This document shows positions 23,590-31,532 of a stretch of 41,938 nucleotides of DNA, one piece after another. This stretch comes from Ruminococcus sp. (GTDB taxonomy: Bacteria > Bacillota > Clostridia > Oscillospirales > Ruminococcaceae). Where the stretch lies: assembly GCA_017517145.1 (NCBI GenBank), contig JAFXAJ010000126.1:1-41938 (forward strand), given 5' to 3'. The first letter of the stretch is position 1; each line of letters opens with the position of its first letter. The position numbers and the translations under genes are program-made. The notes under the pieces are model-generated. The model was not told the origin of the DNA and made no database searches. It saw only the letters and a list, made by a program, of their open reading frames with translations.

Positions 23590-25182
23590 ATGAATAAAAA
23601 ATTACTTGCTCTTGCAGTATGCGGAATCACTGCCGCTTCAATGCTTACAGCCTGCAATAAGGACGAATCCACACATACTACAAGCGGTGACGGAAGCACA
23701 TCTTCCTCACAGGAGGCAACTGAAGCAGTCAAGCCTGCTGAAAATGTGGAAATTATGAACTATACTGCTCCCGAAAAGGGCGACACAATCGTTGAAATTA
23801 ACTTCAAGGACTACGGTACAGTAAAACTTCGCCTTTTCCCTGAATATGCCGAAATGGCTTGCGAAAACTTCACAAAGCTTGTTGAAAGCGGATACTATAA
23901 CGGACTGACCTTCCACAGAATCATTCAGGATTTCATGATTCAGGGCGGTGATCCTCTCGGAGACGGTACAGGCGGAGAATCCACATGGGGCGGTAAATTT
24001 GACGGCGGTGTAAATCCTGCCCTCGCTCATGTAACAGGCGCTCTTGCTTACGCAAACAGCGGTTCTACATCTACAAACGGCAGCCAGTTCTACATCGTTA
24101 CAGGCGACCAGAATATTGACGACGAAACTTTCTCTGAATTTGAACAGTACGGTTATACATTTACTGAGAATCAGAAAAAGATTTACAAGGAAAAGGGCGG
24201 TACTCCCTTCCTTGACGGAAATTATACCGTTTTCGGACAGGTTATCGACGGTCTTGACGTTATCTTCAAAATCCAGTACGTGGCTACAGATTCCTTTGAC
24301 AAGCCTATTCTGGAAGATGTTGTTATGGAATCCGTAAAGCTTTCCACATATAACGGCGAGGAAATCAAGTGGAGTCTCAGCGACTATGACTACGAAGATC
24401 CCCTTGACGCTGTTCCCGTAAACTATACTGCTCCCGAAGATGGCGACGAAATCGCTGTTATCAAGTTCAAGGACTACGGCACAGTAAAATTCCGTCTTTT
24501 CCCTGAGTATGCTCCCAAGGCTGTTGAAAACTTCGTTTCACTTGCAAAGGAAGGCTACTATGACGGCGTTTCATTCCACAGAATCATCAGCAATTTCATG
24601 ATTCAGGGCGGTGATCCCGATGGTACAGGTGCAGGCGGTGAATCCGCATGGGGCGGTTCTTTTGACGGCGGTAAGTACTACAACCTTATCCATGCCGCAG
24701 GCGCTGTTGCTTACGCTAACTCAGGCTCAACTGCTACAAACGGCAGCCAGTTCTATATTGTTACAGGCGAAGTTTATGACGATGCAGGTTTTGCTGACCT
24801 TGCACTCAGCGGATATAATTTCCGTGACACCGTAAAGGAAATCTACAGCACACAGGGCGGAGTTCCCTACCTTGACGGAAGATACACTGTTTTCGGTCAG
24901 GTTATCGACGGTCTTGATGTTGTATTTGAAATCCAGAATGTGGAGACAAATGCCGAGGATAAGCCTGTTACAGATGTTATTATGGAATCCGTAACTATTG
25001 AGGAATACGACGGAAGCGACCTTAAATGGTACATTTCCGACTATAGCGGAGAAGATGCCGAGGATACAGAGAGTACAGAGGAAACATCTGAGGAATCCGC
25101 TGAAACTACAGAAAATACAGAGATAGAAGAAAATACAGAGAATACAGAAGAAATCACAGAAGCAGAAACAGTGGCAGAATAA
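23590..25182 (+). CDS. Lipoprotein with two tandem cyclophilin (peptidyl-prolyl isomerase) domains
   Basis: This 530-residue lipoprotein (lipobox LTAC, Cys about residue 22) has a Ser/Thr/Glu spacer and two cyclophilin domains, about residues 60-245 and 285-480. Both keep the catalytic block, LTFHRIIQDFMIQGGDP and VSFHRIISNFMIQGGDP, and the later NGSQFYIVTG. The domains are closely similar along their length, showing an internal duplication. The C-terminus is a long Glu/Thr-rich low-complexity tail. Predicted role: folding of exported proteins at the membrane surface. AGAGG eight bases upstream supports the ATG. The domain pair sits directly after the degenerate paralogue, so all three domains may derive from one ancestor. 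Confidence 0.93.
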   Translation: MNKKLLALAVCGITAASMLTACNKDESTHTTSGDGSTSSSQEATEAVKPAENVEIMNYTAPEKGDTIVEINFKDYGTVKLRLFPEYAEMACENFTKLVESGYYNGLTFHRIIQDFMIQGGDPLGDGTGGESTWGGKFDGGVNPALAHVTGALAYANSGSTSTNGSQFYIVTGDQNIDDETFSEFEQYGYTFTENQKKIYKEKGGTPFLDGNYTVFGQVIDGLDVIFKIQYVATDSFDKPILEDVVMESVKLSTYNGEEIKWSLSDYDYEDPLDAVPVNYTAPEDGDEIAVIKFKDYGTVKFRLFPEYAPKAVENFVSLAKEGYYDGVSFHRIISNFMIQGGDPDGTGAGGESAWGGSFDGGKYYNLIHAAGAVAYANSGSTATNGSQFYIVTGEVYDDAGFADLALSGYNFRDTVKEIYSTQGGVPYLDGRYTVFGQVIDGLDVVFEIQNVETNAEDKPVTDVIMESVTIEEYDGSDLKWYISDYSGEDAEDTESTEETSEESAETTENTEIEENTENTEEITEAETVAE

Positions 25183-25227
25183 AGATATGCAGTGTGCTTT
25201 TGACTGCAAAATTAAGGAGAGAATAAA

Positions 25228-26529
25228 GTGGATAAGTTTGTGATAAAGGGCGGCCGCCGTCTTACCGGTGAAGTCGTTATCAGCGGCGCAAAAAATGCAG
25301 CCGTTGCAATTCTTCCTGCCGTCATACTTTCAGATGAACCCTGCGTTATTGAAAATGTACCGACTATCAGCGATGTGAATATCTGCCTGCGCATACTTCG
25401 TGAGATGGGCGCAGAAATAATGGAAATGGGGAATAATTCCTATCGTATTGATCCTACAACGATACACAGCTTCTGCGTTCCATACGAAACAGCAAGAAAA
25501 ATGAGAGCTTCTTATTATTTTCTCGGCGCACTGCTGGGAAAATTCAACAAGGCAAGAGTTTCGATGCCCGGCGGCTGCCCTCTGGGCGACCGTCCCATTG
25601 ACCAGCATTTAAAGGCATTTTCTGCCCTTGGTGCAGAGTATAACCTGTCGCAGGGAATGATTGACCTCACTGCTGATAAGCTGACAGGAAATCCCATTTT
25701 CTTTGACGTTGTTACCGTTGGCGCAACTATGAATGCCATGCTCGCCGCTGTTAAGGCAGAAGGGCTGACAGTTATTGAAAATGCCGCAAAAGAGCCGCAT
25801 ATCGTTGACCTTGCGAATTTCCTCAATTCCATGGGTGCAAATATTATGGGCGCAGGTACGGACGTTATCAAGATAAGAGGCGTTGAAAGCCTGCATGGTA
25901 CGACATACGCTGTAATTCCTGACCAGATTGAGGCAGGTACATTTATGGCGGCTATAGCTGCCACTAAGGGTGACGCTGTAATAAAGAACGTTATCCCGAA
26001 GCATCTTGAATCCATTACAAAGAAAATGGAGAAAATCGGCGTAAATATAGAGCAGTATGACGACAGCATAAGAGTATGGGTTGACGGTCCTCTTGTAAAA
26101 GCGAATATCAAGACAGCGCCTCATCCCGGATTTCCTACAGATATGCAGTCACAGATTGCAACTCTGCTGACACTTGCAGAGGGTACAAGCATTATTACCG
26201 AAAATATCTGGGAACAGCGTTTCGGCTATGTTGACGAACTGAGACGCATGGGTGCGGATATTACCGTAAACGGAAAGGTTGCTCTTATCGAGGGCACAGG
26301 AAAGCTTATGGGCGCTCCTGTAAAGGCGTGCGACCTGAGAGCAGGTGCGGCGCTTATTATTGCAGGACTTGCAGCTTCCGGAGTTACTGAAATCGAGGAT
26401 ATTTTCCATATTGAGCGTGGATACGACTGTATGGAAGGTAAGCTTCGTCTGTTAGGAGCTGATATTGAAAAGGTAAGCGTTCCTGACAGCAAAGCAGCTG
26501 CTAAAACTGAAGGCAAAGAAGCGGTTTAA
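25228..26529 (+). CDS. murA: UDP-N-acetylglucosamine 1-carboxyvinyltransferase
   Basis: MurA transfers enolpyruvate from PEP to UDP-GlcNAc, the first committed step of peptidoglycan synthesis. The 433-residue product has the N-terminal IKGGRRLTGEVVISGAKNAAV and the active-site loop PGGCPLGDRPIDQH with Cys117 in the fosfomycin-target position (E. coli Cys115). Internal repeats of the EPT fold are visible. A GTG start at 25228 follows AAGGAGA. A short Ala/Lys-rich C-terminal tail (SKAAAKTEGKEAV) exceeds the usual end. Firmicutes often have two MurA paralogues; which one this is cannot be told here. It lies 45 bases after the cyclophilin gene. Confidence 0.97.
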   Translation: MDKFVIKGGRRLTGEVVISGAKNAAVAILPAVILSDEPCVIENVPTISDVNICLRILREMGAEIMEMGNNSYRIDPTTIHSFCVPYETARKMRASYYFLGALLGKFNKARVSMPGGCPLGDRPIDQHLKAFSALGAEYNLSQGMIDLTADKLTGNPIFFDVVTVGATMNAMLAAVKAEGLTVIENAAKEPHIVDLANFLNSMGANIMGAGTDVIKIRGVESLHGTTYAVIPDQIEAGTFMAAIAATKGDAVIKNVIPKHLESITKKMEKIGVNIEQYDDSIRVWVDGPLVKANIKTAPHPGFPTDMQSQIATLLTLAEGTSIITENIWEQRFGYVDELRRMGADITVNGKVALIEGTGKLMGAPVKACDLRAGAALIIAGLAASGVTEIEDIFHIERGYDCMEGKLRLLGADIEKVSVPDSKAAAKTEGKEAV

Positions 26530-26587
26530 TGTGGGCAGCACTCACGCAAAACAACATAAAATAGCCATAAGTAATACAATTTATTTA

Positions 26588-26614
26588 GGGACGTTCTGCA
26601 AGATAGAGCGTCCC
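26588..26614. repeat. 27-base hairpin repeat, copy 1 (inverted), likely murA terminator
   Basis: The ends GGGACG/CGTCCC pair; a TTTAAAA run follows. Its complement matches the copies at 36349-36375 and 41912-41938 at 25 of 27 positions, so it is the same element in the opposite orientation. Confidence 0.8.
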
Positions 26615-26701
26615 TTTAAAAATATCTTAGATGTTCCATTATATAACTTTTTTTGACAGAATAAGAGTGTGGATTATCCGCCTATATATTAAAAAATAAT
26701 A

Positions 26702-26730
26702 TTGACAATTTTATGATTGTGTGGTATAAT
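26702..26730 (+). promoter_or_regulatory. Promoter of tRNA-Thr
   Basis: TTGACA (26702-26707), 17-base spacer, TATAAT (26725-26730), extended by TGG, about 20 bases before the tRNA. Confidence 0.9.
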
Positions 26731-26750
26731 ATTATTGTATGATAATATCT

Positions 26751-26825
26751 GCTTGTGTAGCACAAAGGTAGTGCAGCGGTATCGTAAACCGCAGGTTGCA
26801 GGTTCGATTCCTGTCACAAGCTCCA
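26751..26825 (+). tRNA. tRNA-Thr (anticodon CGU)
   Basis: Acceptor stem GCTTGTG/CACAAGC, D-arm GCAC/GTGC, anticodon stem GCGGT/ACCGC with loop ATCGTAA (anticodon CGT at 26783-26785, reading ACG), T-arm GCAGG/CCTGT with TTCGATT loop, discriminator T and an encoded CCA. All arms pair; one G-U occurs in the T stem. It has its own promoter and terminator. Confidence 0.95.
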
Positions 26826-26831
26826 AATGAA

Positions 26832-26865
26832 AACCGCTGAGAATTAATTATTCTCAGCGGTTTTT
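26832..26865 (+). terminator. Terminator of tRNA-Thr
   Basis: Perfect 13-base stem (26832-26844 with 26850-26862), 5-base loop, T-run ending at 26865. Confidence 0.93.
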
Positions 26866-26928
26866 GTTATAATATTTTACGACTAAATCAAGAAAATAAA
26901 AAATTATGTGAAATTTTATCTAAAACTA

Positions 26929-26957
26929 TTGATTATTTATAATTTATATGGTATAAT
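26929..26957 (+). promoter_or_regulatory. Promoter of the LysR gene
   Basis: TTGATT (26929-26934), 17-base spacer, TATAAT (26952-26957) preceded by TGG (extended -10). Confidence 0.75.
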
Positions 26958-27004
26958 CATAATAATAATATTATGTAATATTGGATTAAGCGAGGTTAAT
27001 TTTT

Positions 27005-27991
27005 ATGAAAATGCAGCAGCTTGAATATATAATTGCCATTGCACAGGCAGGCAGTATCACTGCCGCCGCAAAAAATCTCTATCAGGCTCAGCCAAATATA
27101 AGCATTGCACTGAAAGAACTTGAAACTGAAATAGGTATGCAGATTTTCTGGCGTACTCCGAATGGTATGATTCTTACCCCCGAAGGCGAGGAATTTCTCG
27201 TCCGTGCAAAGGATATTGTCGAAAGTATGCACGGTCTTGAGGCTGATTATACTAATCGTGTGGAGGAGGGAATTACCCTTAGAATTTCTGCTGTTCGTTC
27301 TGCTTATATTGCCGGAGTTTTGGGCGATTGGGTAAATGAGCTCGATAAGGACGACAAGCTTTCCCTGCGTTTTTATGAGACAAATACAAACAAGGCTATA
27401 GATGATGTCAACAGCGGGAAGTCCGATATAGGTATTATCCGTATCCCTGAATCACAGTATGATGTGTATATCGAACAGATGAGCAGCCGTCGGTTCTTCA
27501 TTCGGCCTCTTATTTCATTCATGATGCAGCCTGTCATGTCTACGGAGCATCCCCTTGCAGACCGTGAGGAGGTATCACTGGCTGATCTTGAAAATTATCC
27601 CGAAATTGTTCATGCAGATGACGAGATGAAAAGCTTTGAAAGAAATTATATCGACTGTGAATGTGAAGCTAAGAATCTTAAACGTATATATGTTCAGGAC
27701 AATGGAAGCAAAATGATTTTCCTTCAGAAAATTACAGATTCTTATATGTGGGCTGCTCCCGGTTCCGGAAATATGCCCAAGGGTAAAAGTGCTATAACTT
27801 CAGTAAAATGCAGCGACGCTGTCATGAGAACTGTCGATATTATGATTTGCAAAAAGTCCAGCGAGAATAATCGTCCCGTAAAGGTTTGTATGGATTATCT
27901 CTCTGAAAGATGTGCAAATCTTGCCGGTACTATACCGTTCCCCGAAAATATTGCCAAAGATGTTGTGATTCCCCAAGAACTTGACAACTGA
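27005..27991 (+). CDS. LysR-family transcriptional regulator
   Basis: This is a 328-residue LysR-type regulator. The N-terminal helix-turn-helix (LEYIIAIAQAGSITAAAKNL, then ALKELETEIGMQIFWRTPNGM) is followed by a periplasmic-binding-protein-like co-inducer domain from about residue 90 to 300. LysR proteins usually control adjacent divergent genes, but the neighbour here is tRNA-Thr on the same strand, so no target is obvious. The effector is unknown. It is a single-gene unit with promoter and terminator. Confidence 0.92.
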   Translation: MKMQQLEYIIAIAQAGSITAAAKNLYQAQPNISIALKELETEIGMQIFWRTPNGMILTPEGEEFLVRAKDIVESMHGLEADYTNRVEEGITLRISAVRSAYIAGVLGDWVNELDKDDKLSLRFYETNTNKAIDDVNSGKSDIGIIRIPESQYDVYIEQMSSRRFFIRPLISFMMQPVMSTEHPLADREEVSLADLENYPEIVHADDEMKSFERNYIDCECEAKNLKRIYVQDNGSKMIFLQKITDSYMWAAPGSGNMPKGKSAITSVKCSDAVMRTVDIMICKKSSENNRPVKVCMDYLSERCANLAGTIPFPENIAKDVVIPQELDN

Positions 27992-27996
27992 CAAGT

Positions 27997-28034
27997 ATCC
28001 GCTTCATTGTGAAAATAATGAGGCGGATTTTTTT
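27997..28034 (+). terminator. Terminator of the LysR gene
   Basis: 12-base stem with one G-U pair (27997-28008 with 28017-28028), then a seven-T run. Confidence 0.92.
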
Positions 28035-28064
28035 ATATTCTTCCAAAAAATACAAGAAAACCTA

Positions 28065-28093
28065 TAGACAATAGTAAAAAAATGTGGTATAAT
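28065..28093 (+). promoter_or_regulatory. Promoter of the Nudix gene
   Basis: TAGACA (28065-28070), 17-base spacer, TATAAT (28088-28093) with an extended TGTGG upstream. Confidence 0.75.
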
Positions 28094-28164
28094 ATAAAGG
28101 AATGGTGAATACACCGAAAAGGTGTATTACGGTACATCACATCCGTTGGATAGAAAGGAAAATC

Positions 28165-28578
28165 ATGCTTCACGAAAAATCATGCGGAGCTATTGTTTAT
28201 CGCAAATATCATGGAAATACGGAGATTCTGCTGATAAAACACGTAAACAGCGGTCACTGGTCATTCCCGAAAGGACACGTGGAAGCCGGCGAATCGGAAG
28301 CTGAAACAGCACTCCGTGAAATTAAAGAGGAAACGAATATTGATGTAATTATTGACCCTACTTTCAGGGAAACAGTTACATATTCTCCGAAAAAGGACAC
28401 AATGAAGGTTGTGGTATATTTTCTTGCCCGTGCGAAAAATGTGGATTTTCAGCCGCAGGAAAATGAAATAGCGGAGATACGCTGGGTTGATATATCCTAC
28501 GCTTCCAATATACTTTCTTATGAAAATGATAAGACGATAGTTTCCAGAGCAAAAGCGGCAATCAAGGAAAACCACTGA
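28165..28578 (+). CDS. Nudix hydrolase (diadenosine tetraphosphatase-like)
   Basis: This 137-residue Nudix enzyme hydrolyses a nucleoside diphosphate linked to another group. The Nudix box is GHVEAGESEAETALREIKEE plus TNI; the usual Gly near the end is Asn. It is preceded by HWSFPKGHVE, as in Ap4A hydrolases. The ATG at 28165 is chosen because GAAAGGA lies about five bases upstream; an earlier ATG at 28102 would add 21 residues that do not look like part of the fold. A strong terminator follows. The substrate is not certain. Confidence 0.9.
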   Translation: MLHEKSCGAIVYRKYHGNTEILLIKHVNSGHWSFPKGHVEAGESEAETALREIKEETNIDVIIDPTFRETVTYSPKKDTMKVVVYFLARAKNVDFQPQENEIAEIRWVDISYASNILSYENDKTIVSRAKAAIKENH

Positions 28579-28652
28579 CGTATGTTGTTTTATGTAGGGG
28601 CAGATATTATCCGCCTGCAAATACAGAATTAAATATATTTTTTTCAACATTT

Positions 28653-28682
28653 TCCGGCAGATAATATCTGTCGGATTTTTTT
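28653..28682 (+). terminator. Terminator of the Nudix gene
   Basis: Stem TCCGGCAGAT/ATCTGTCGGA (28653-28675) with a 3-base loop and a T-run to 28682. Confidence 0.9.
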
Positions 28683-28692
28683 GAGTAAAAAA

Positions 28693-28725
28693 ATCGCAGG
28701 GACTGTTAAAAGCAGTCCCTGCGAT
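28693..28725 (-). terminator. Terminator of the thrS unit
   Basis: Perfect 13-base stem (28693-28705 with 28713-28725), loop TTAAAAG, followed on the - strand by a T-run. It lies about 125 bases past the thrS stop. The core GGACTG...CAGTCC resembles the terminator at 39308-39332. Confidence 0.88.
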
Positions 28726-28851
28726 TGATTATTTTACTGTAAGGGTGCAAATCATGCGCCCATACAGTGGGCAGTGCTCACACCCACCTGTTCTTTTCGT
28801 ACTTCTATCGTAGTTCTTATGCGAGGGAGTTACTTAATAATTACGCATTAA

Positions 28852-30798
28852 TCATCTTACTTTCTTTGCAATATCATCAAGAAGCTTTGAAAGCATTTCG
28901 CCCTGAGTCATAGAGCCTAAATCCCCCTCACGGCGGGATGTTACGGAAACTGTGCCGTTTTCAACTTCCTTGTCGCCAACTGTAATCCATACAGGCAGCT
29001 TTTCAAGACGTGCGTCACGGATTTTCTTTCCAACCTTTTCAGCTCTGTCATCAATTGAACATCTGATGTTTGCAGCTTCAAGCTTTGCCATAAGCTCGTT
29101 ACAGTAGTCAAGATGACGATCTGCAACAGGCACGATTCTCACCTGCTCAGGAGCCATCCAGAGAGGAAGCGCTCCTGCATACTTCTCAATGAGATATGCA
29201 AGTGTTCTTTCGTAGCATCCCAGTGATGTTCTGTGAATGATGTAAGGACGCTTCTTTGTGCCGTCTACGTCAATATATTCCATGCCGAACTTTTCAGCAA
29301 GAAGCATATCAATCTGAATTGTAACAATAGTATCTTCCTTGCCGTATACGTTCTTGTACTGAATATCAAGCTTAGGTCCGTAGAATGCAGCTTCGTCAAT
29401 GCCGATTTCGTAGTCAACACCCAGATTATCAAGGATTTTACCCATGATTGTCTGCGCTTCATTCCACTGCTCTGCTGTACCCTCGTACTTGTTCTTGGGA
29501 TTTGCAGGGTCCCACTGAGAGAAACGGAATGTACAATCTTCAAGCATACCAACGGTATCAAGAACATATTTTGCAAGCTCCAGACAGCCCTTGAATTCTT
29601 CTTCAAGCTGTTCAGGACGGAGCACCAGATGTCCCTCAGAAATTGTAAACTGTCTTACACGGATAAGACCATGCATTTCTCCTGAATCTTCCTTACGGAA
29701 AAGTGTTGAAGTCTCGCCCAGACGCATAGGCAGGTCACGGTAAGAACGCTGTCTGTTGAGGAATACCTGATATTGGAAAGGACAAGTCATAGGACGGAGT
29801 GCGAAACATTCCTTTTCCTCATCGTAGGGGTCGCCCAGAATGAACATACCGTCAAGGTAGTGGTCCCAGTGACCTGAAATTCTGTAAAGGTCACGCTTTG
29901 CAAGCAGGGGAGTTTTTGTAAGGAGATAGCCACGCTTCTGCTCCTCGTCCTCAATCCAGCGCTGGAGAAGCTGAATAACTCTTGCACCCTTTGGGAGAAG
30001 TATGGGAAGTCCCTGACCGATGCAGTCAACTGTTGTGAAGAATTCAAGCTCACGTCCAAGCTTGTTGTGGTCACGGAGTTTAGCTTCCTCACGCTGTTTT
30101 ATATCAGCTTCAAGGTCAGCAGCCTTGGGATATGCTGTAGCGTAGATACGTGAAAGCATCTTGTTTTTCTCAGAGCCTCTCCAGTAAGCGCCTGTGCATG
30201 AAAGAAGCTTGAAAGCCTTTACAGGAGCAGTTGTCATAAGGTGAGGGCCTGCGCAGAGGTCAGAAAATTCTCCCTGCTTGTAGAAAGAAATAGGCTCACC
30301 CTTGTCAGCGTGTTCCTCGCAAAGTTCAACCTTGTAGATTTCGCCAGCCTCTTTGAGAGCAGCAATAGCGTCAGCAGGAGCCATTTCGTACTGCTCTAAA
30401 GCAATACCCTCCTTGACGATTTTCTTCATTTCAGCTTCAATTTTTTCAAGTTCTTCCTGTGTGAAAGGCTTTTCAACGTCAAAGTCATAGTAAAAGCCGT
30501 TGTCGATAGCAGGTCCGATAGCAAGCTTGGCTTCGGGGTAAAGTCTTTTTACAGCCTGTGCAAGGATATGGGACGCTGTATGCCAGAATGTCTTTTTACC
30601 CTCAATTGTATCAAATGTGCAAACTTCAAATTCGCAGTCGCTGTCGATAACAGTACGCAGGTCTTTAACCTCGCCGTTAATTTTTACGCAGCAGGCAGCC
30701 TTATAAAGCCCCATGCCAATACCTTTTACAATTTCAGCAGCAGATGATGCAGCTTCGATTTCTCTTATGCTGCCGTCCTTTAAAGTTAACTTAATCAT
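28852..30798 (-). CDS. thrS: Threonyl-tRNA synthetase
   Basis: ThrRS charges tRNA-Thr. The 648-residue product has the N-terminal TGS domain (MIKLTLKDGSIREIEAASSAAEIVKGIG), the editing domain with HTASHILAQAVKRLYP and the zinc/editing Cys in DLCAGPHL, the class II core with RPMTCPFQYQ (zinc Cys) and HGLIRVRQFTISEGH, and the C-terminal anticodon domain. AAAGGAG precedes the ATG. It is the second gene of a unit controlled by an upstream threonine-type T-box. Confidence 0.97.
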   Translation of the reverse strand: MIKLTLKDGSIREIEAASSAAEIVKGIGMGLYKAACCVKINGEVKDLRTVIDSDCEFEVCTFDTIEGKKTFWHTASHILAQAVKRLYPEAKLAIGPAIDNGFYYDFDVEKPFTQEELEKIEAEMKKIVKEGIALEQYEMAPADAIAALKEAGEIYKVELCEEHADKGEPISFYKQGEFSDLCAGPHLMTTAPVKAFKLLSCTGAYWRGSEKNKMLSRIYATAYPKAADLEADIKQREEAKLRDHNKLGRELEFFTTVDCIGQGLPILLPKGARVIQLLQRWIEDEEQKRGYLLTKTPLLAKRDLYRISGHWDHYLDGMFILGDPYDEEKECFALRPMTCPFQYQVFLNRQRSYRDLPMRLGETSTLFRKEDSGEMHGLIRVRQFTISEGHLVLRPEQLEEEFKGCLELAKYVLDTVGMLEDCTFRFSQWDPANPKNKYEGTAEQWNEAQTIMGKILDNLGVDYEIGIDEAAFYGPKLDIQYKNVYGKEDTIVTIQIDMLLAEKFGMEYIDVDGTKKRPYIIHRTSLGCYERTLAYLIEKYAGALPLWMAPEQVRIVPVADRHLDYCNELMAKLEAANIRCSIDDRAEKVGKKIRDARLEKLPVWITVGDKEVENGTVSVTSRREGDLGSMTQGEMLSKLLDDIAKKVR

Positions 30799-30816
30799 TT
30801 TTTATTTCTCCTTTAT

Positions 30817-31191
30817 TTAAAATGCATTACCCACAATTTCAAATTCCTCGTCATACAATTCAATTGCCTGAGGTTCCATATATCCGTCCTCGCTGGACAC
30901 GGTAAAACAGAATGTTATGCCGTCCTCGTCAATATCCGCATATATGTCATCTATTCTGATAACTTTTTTCAGAAAATCCACAGTTCCCCTGTAAAGACCT
31001 TCTGCGGCGATAAGCTCAGCAATTTTCTTTTTGCCGCCGTTTATCTGTTCCAGAAGCATAGCCACATTTCTGATATTATCAGTGATACTTTCCTCAGAAT
31101 CGGTATAAAAGCGGATAAGCTGGGTTTTATTCCACAGCTTATAGGGCAGTTCAAAGGCTTCCTGTTCGCTGTTGTATTTTATATTGCTCAT
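30817..31191 (-). CDS. Small protein of unknown function in the thrS T-box operon
   Basis: This 124-residue acidic soluble protein has no signal or membrane segment. I do not recognise its family. Features include YNSEQEAFELPYKLWNK at the start, an amphipathic middle (IRNVAMLLEQINGGKKKIAE) and a beta-like C-terminal half ending ELYDEEFEIVGNAF. The ATG at 31191 follows AGAGGTG; an earlier ATG at 31242 lies inside the T-box terminator and cannot be the main start. It is 18 bases upstream of thrS and transcribed with it, so its level should follow threonine-tRNA charging. Confidence 0.75.
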   Translation of the reverse strand: MSNIKYNSEQEAFELPYKLWNKTQLIRFYTDSEESITDNIRNVAMLLEQINGGKKKIAELIAAEGLYRGTVDFLKKVIRIDDIYADIDEDGITFCFTVSSEDGYMEPQAIELYDEEFEIVGNAF

Positions 31192-31204
31192 TATTTCACC
31201 TCTT

Positions 31205-31446
31205 TTCGTACAAACAAAAAAGTCCCTCATGCCGAAAGGCACAAGGGACGATAATACACCGTGGTTCCACCCTGATTTATGCGTACATACGCAACTTTAG
31301 AACTTTATAACGGAAGTCAGCCGTCGTTTATTAGACGCACTCCGAGGCGGTGTGCATATATCCTTGATTTTACCGCATCACAGCAACAACGGCTCTCTGA
31401 AAAAATCGCAGCGGATACAGCCTTCCTCATCACAGATTTAAGCTAT
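31205..31446 (-). promoter_or_regulatory. T-box riboswitch (threonine type) upstream of thrS
   Basis: On the - strand the T-box sequence AGGGTGGAACCACGG (31273-31259) is followed by a terminator hairpin GTCCCT...AGGGAC (31249-31222) and six T residues. Further upstream are typical Stem I elements, GATGAGGA and AGAGAGCCG. Uncharged tRNA-Thr is expected to stabilise the antiterminator and switch on the operon. The likely specifier is ACC in the CACACCGCC segment (about 31349), but I could not fold Stem I with certainty; the threonine assignment rests mainly on thrS downstream. Confidence 0.92.
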
Positions 31447-31452
31447 ACATTA

Positions 31453-31481
31453 ATTTTAACACATTTTCACGCAGTTGTCAA
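31453..31481 (-). promoter_or_regulatory. Promoter of the T-box–thrS operon
   Basis: On the - strand: TTGACA (31476-31481), 17-base spacer, TAAAAT (31453-31458), placed just before the T-box leader. Confidence 0.88.
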
Positions 31482-31498
31482 GGGGGAATTATAAAATT

Positions 31499-31524
31499 AA
31501 GGGGGATCGCTTTACGTCCCCCTT
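31499..31524 (-). terminator. Terminator of the yfhO-like gene
   Basis: GGGGGA/TCCCCC stem (31501-31506 with 31517-31522), extended by AA/TT, nine bases beyond the stop on the - strand. The T-tract is modest. Confidence 0.65.
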
Positions 31525-31532
31525 TTGATCAA

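Noticed and set aside
26751-26825. tRNA gene as an integration site
   Set aside because: No integrase, no duplicated 3' tRNA end and no foreign-looking genes nearby.
31191-31242. Longer N-terminus for the small gene before thrS
   Set aside because: Those codons lie in the T-box terminator hairpin; AGAGGTG points to the ATG at 31191.
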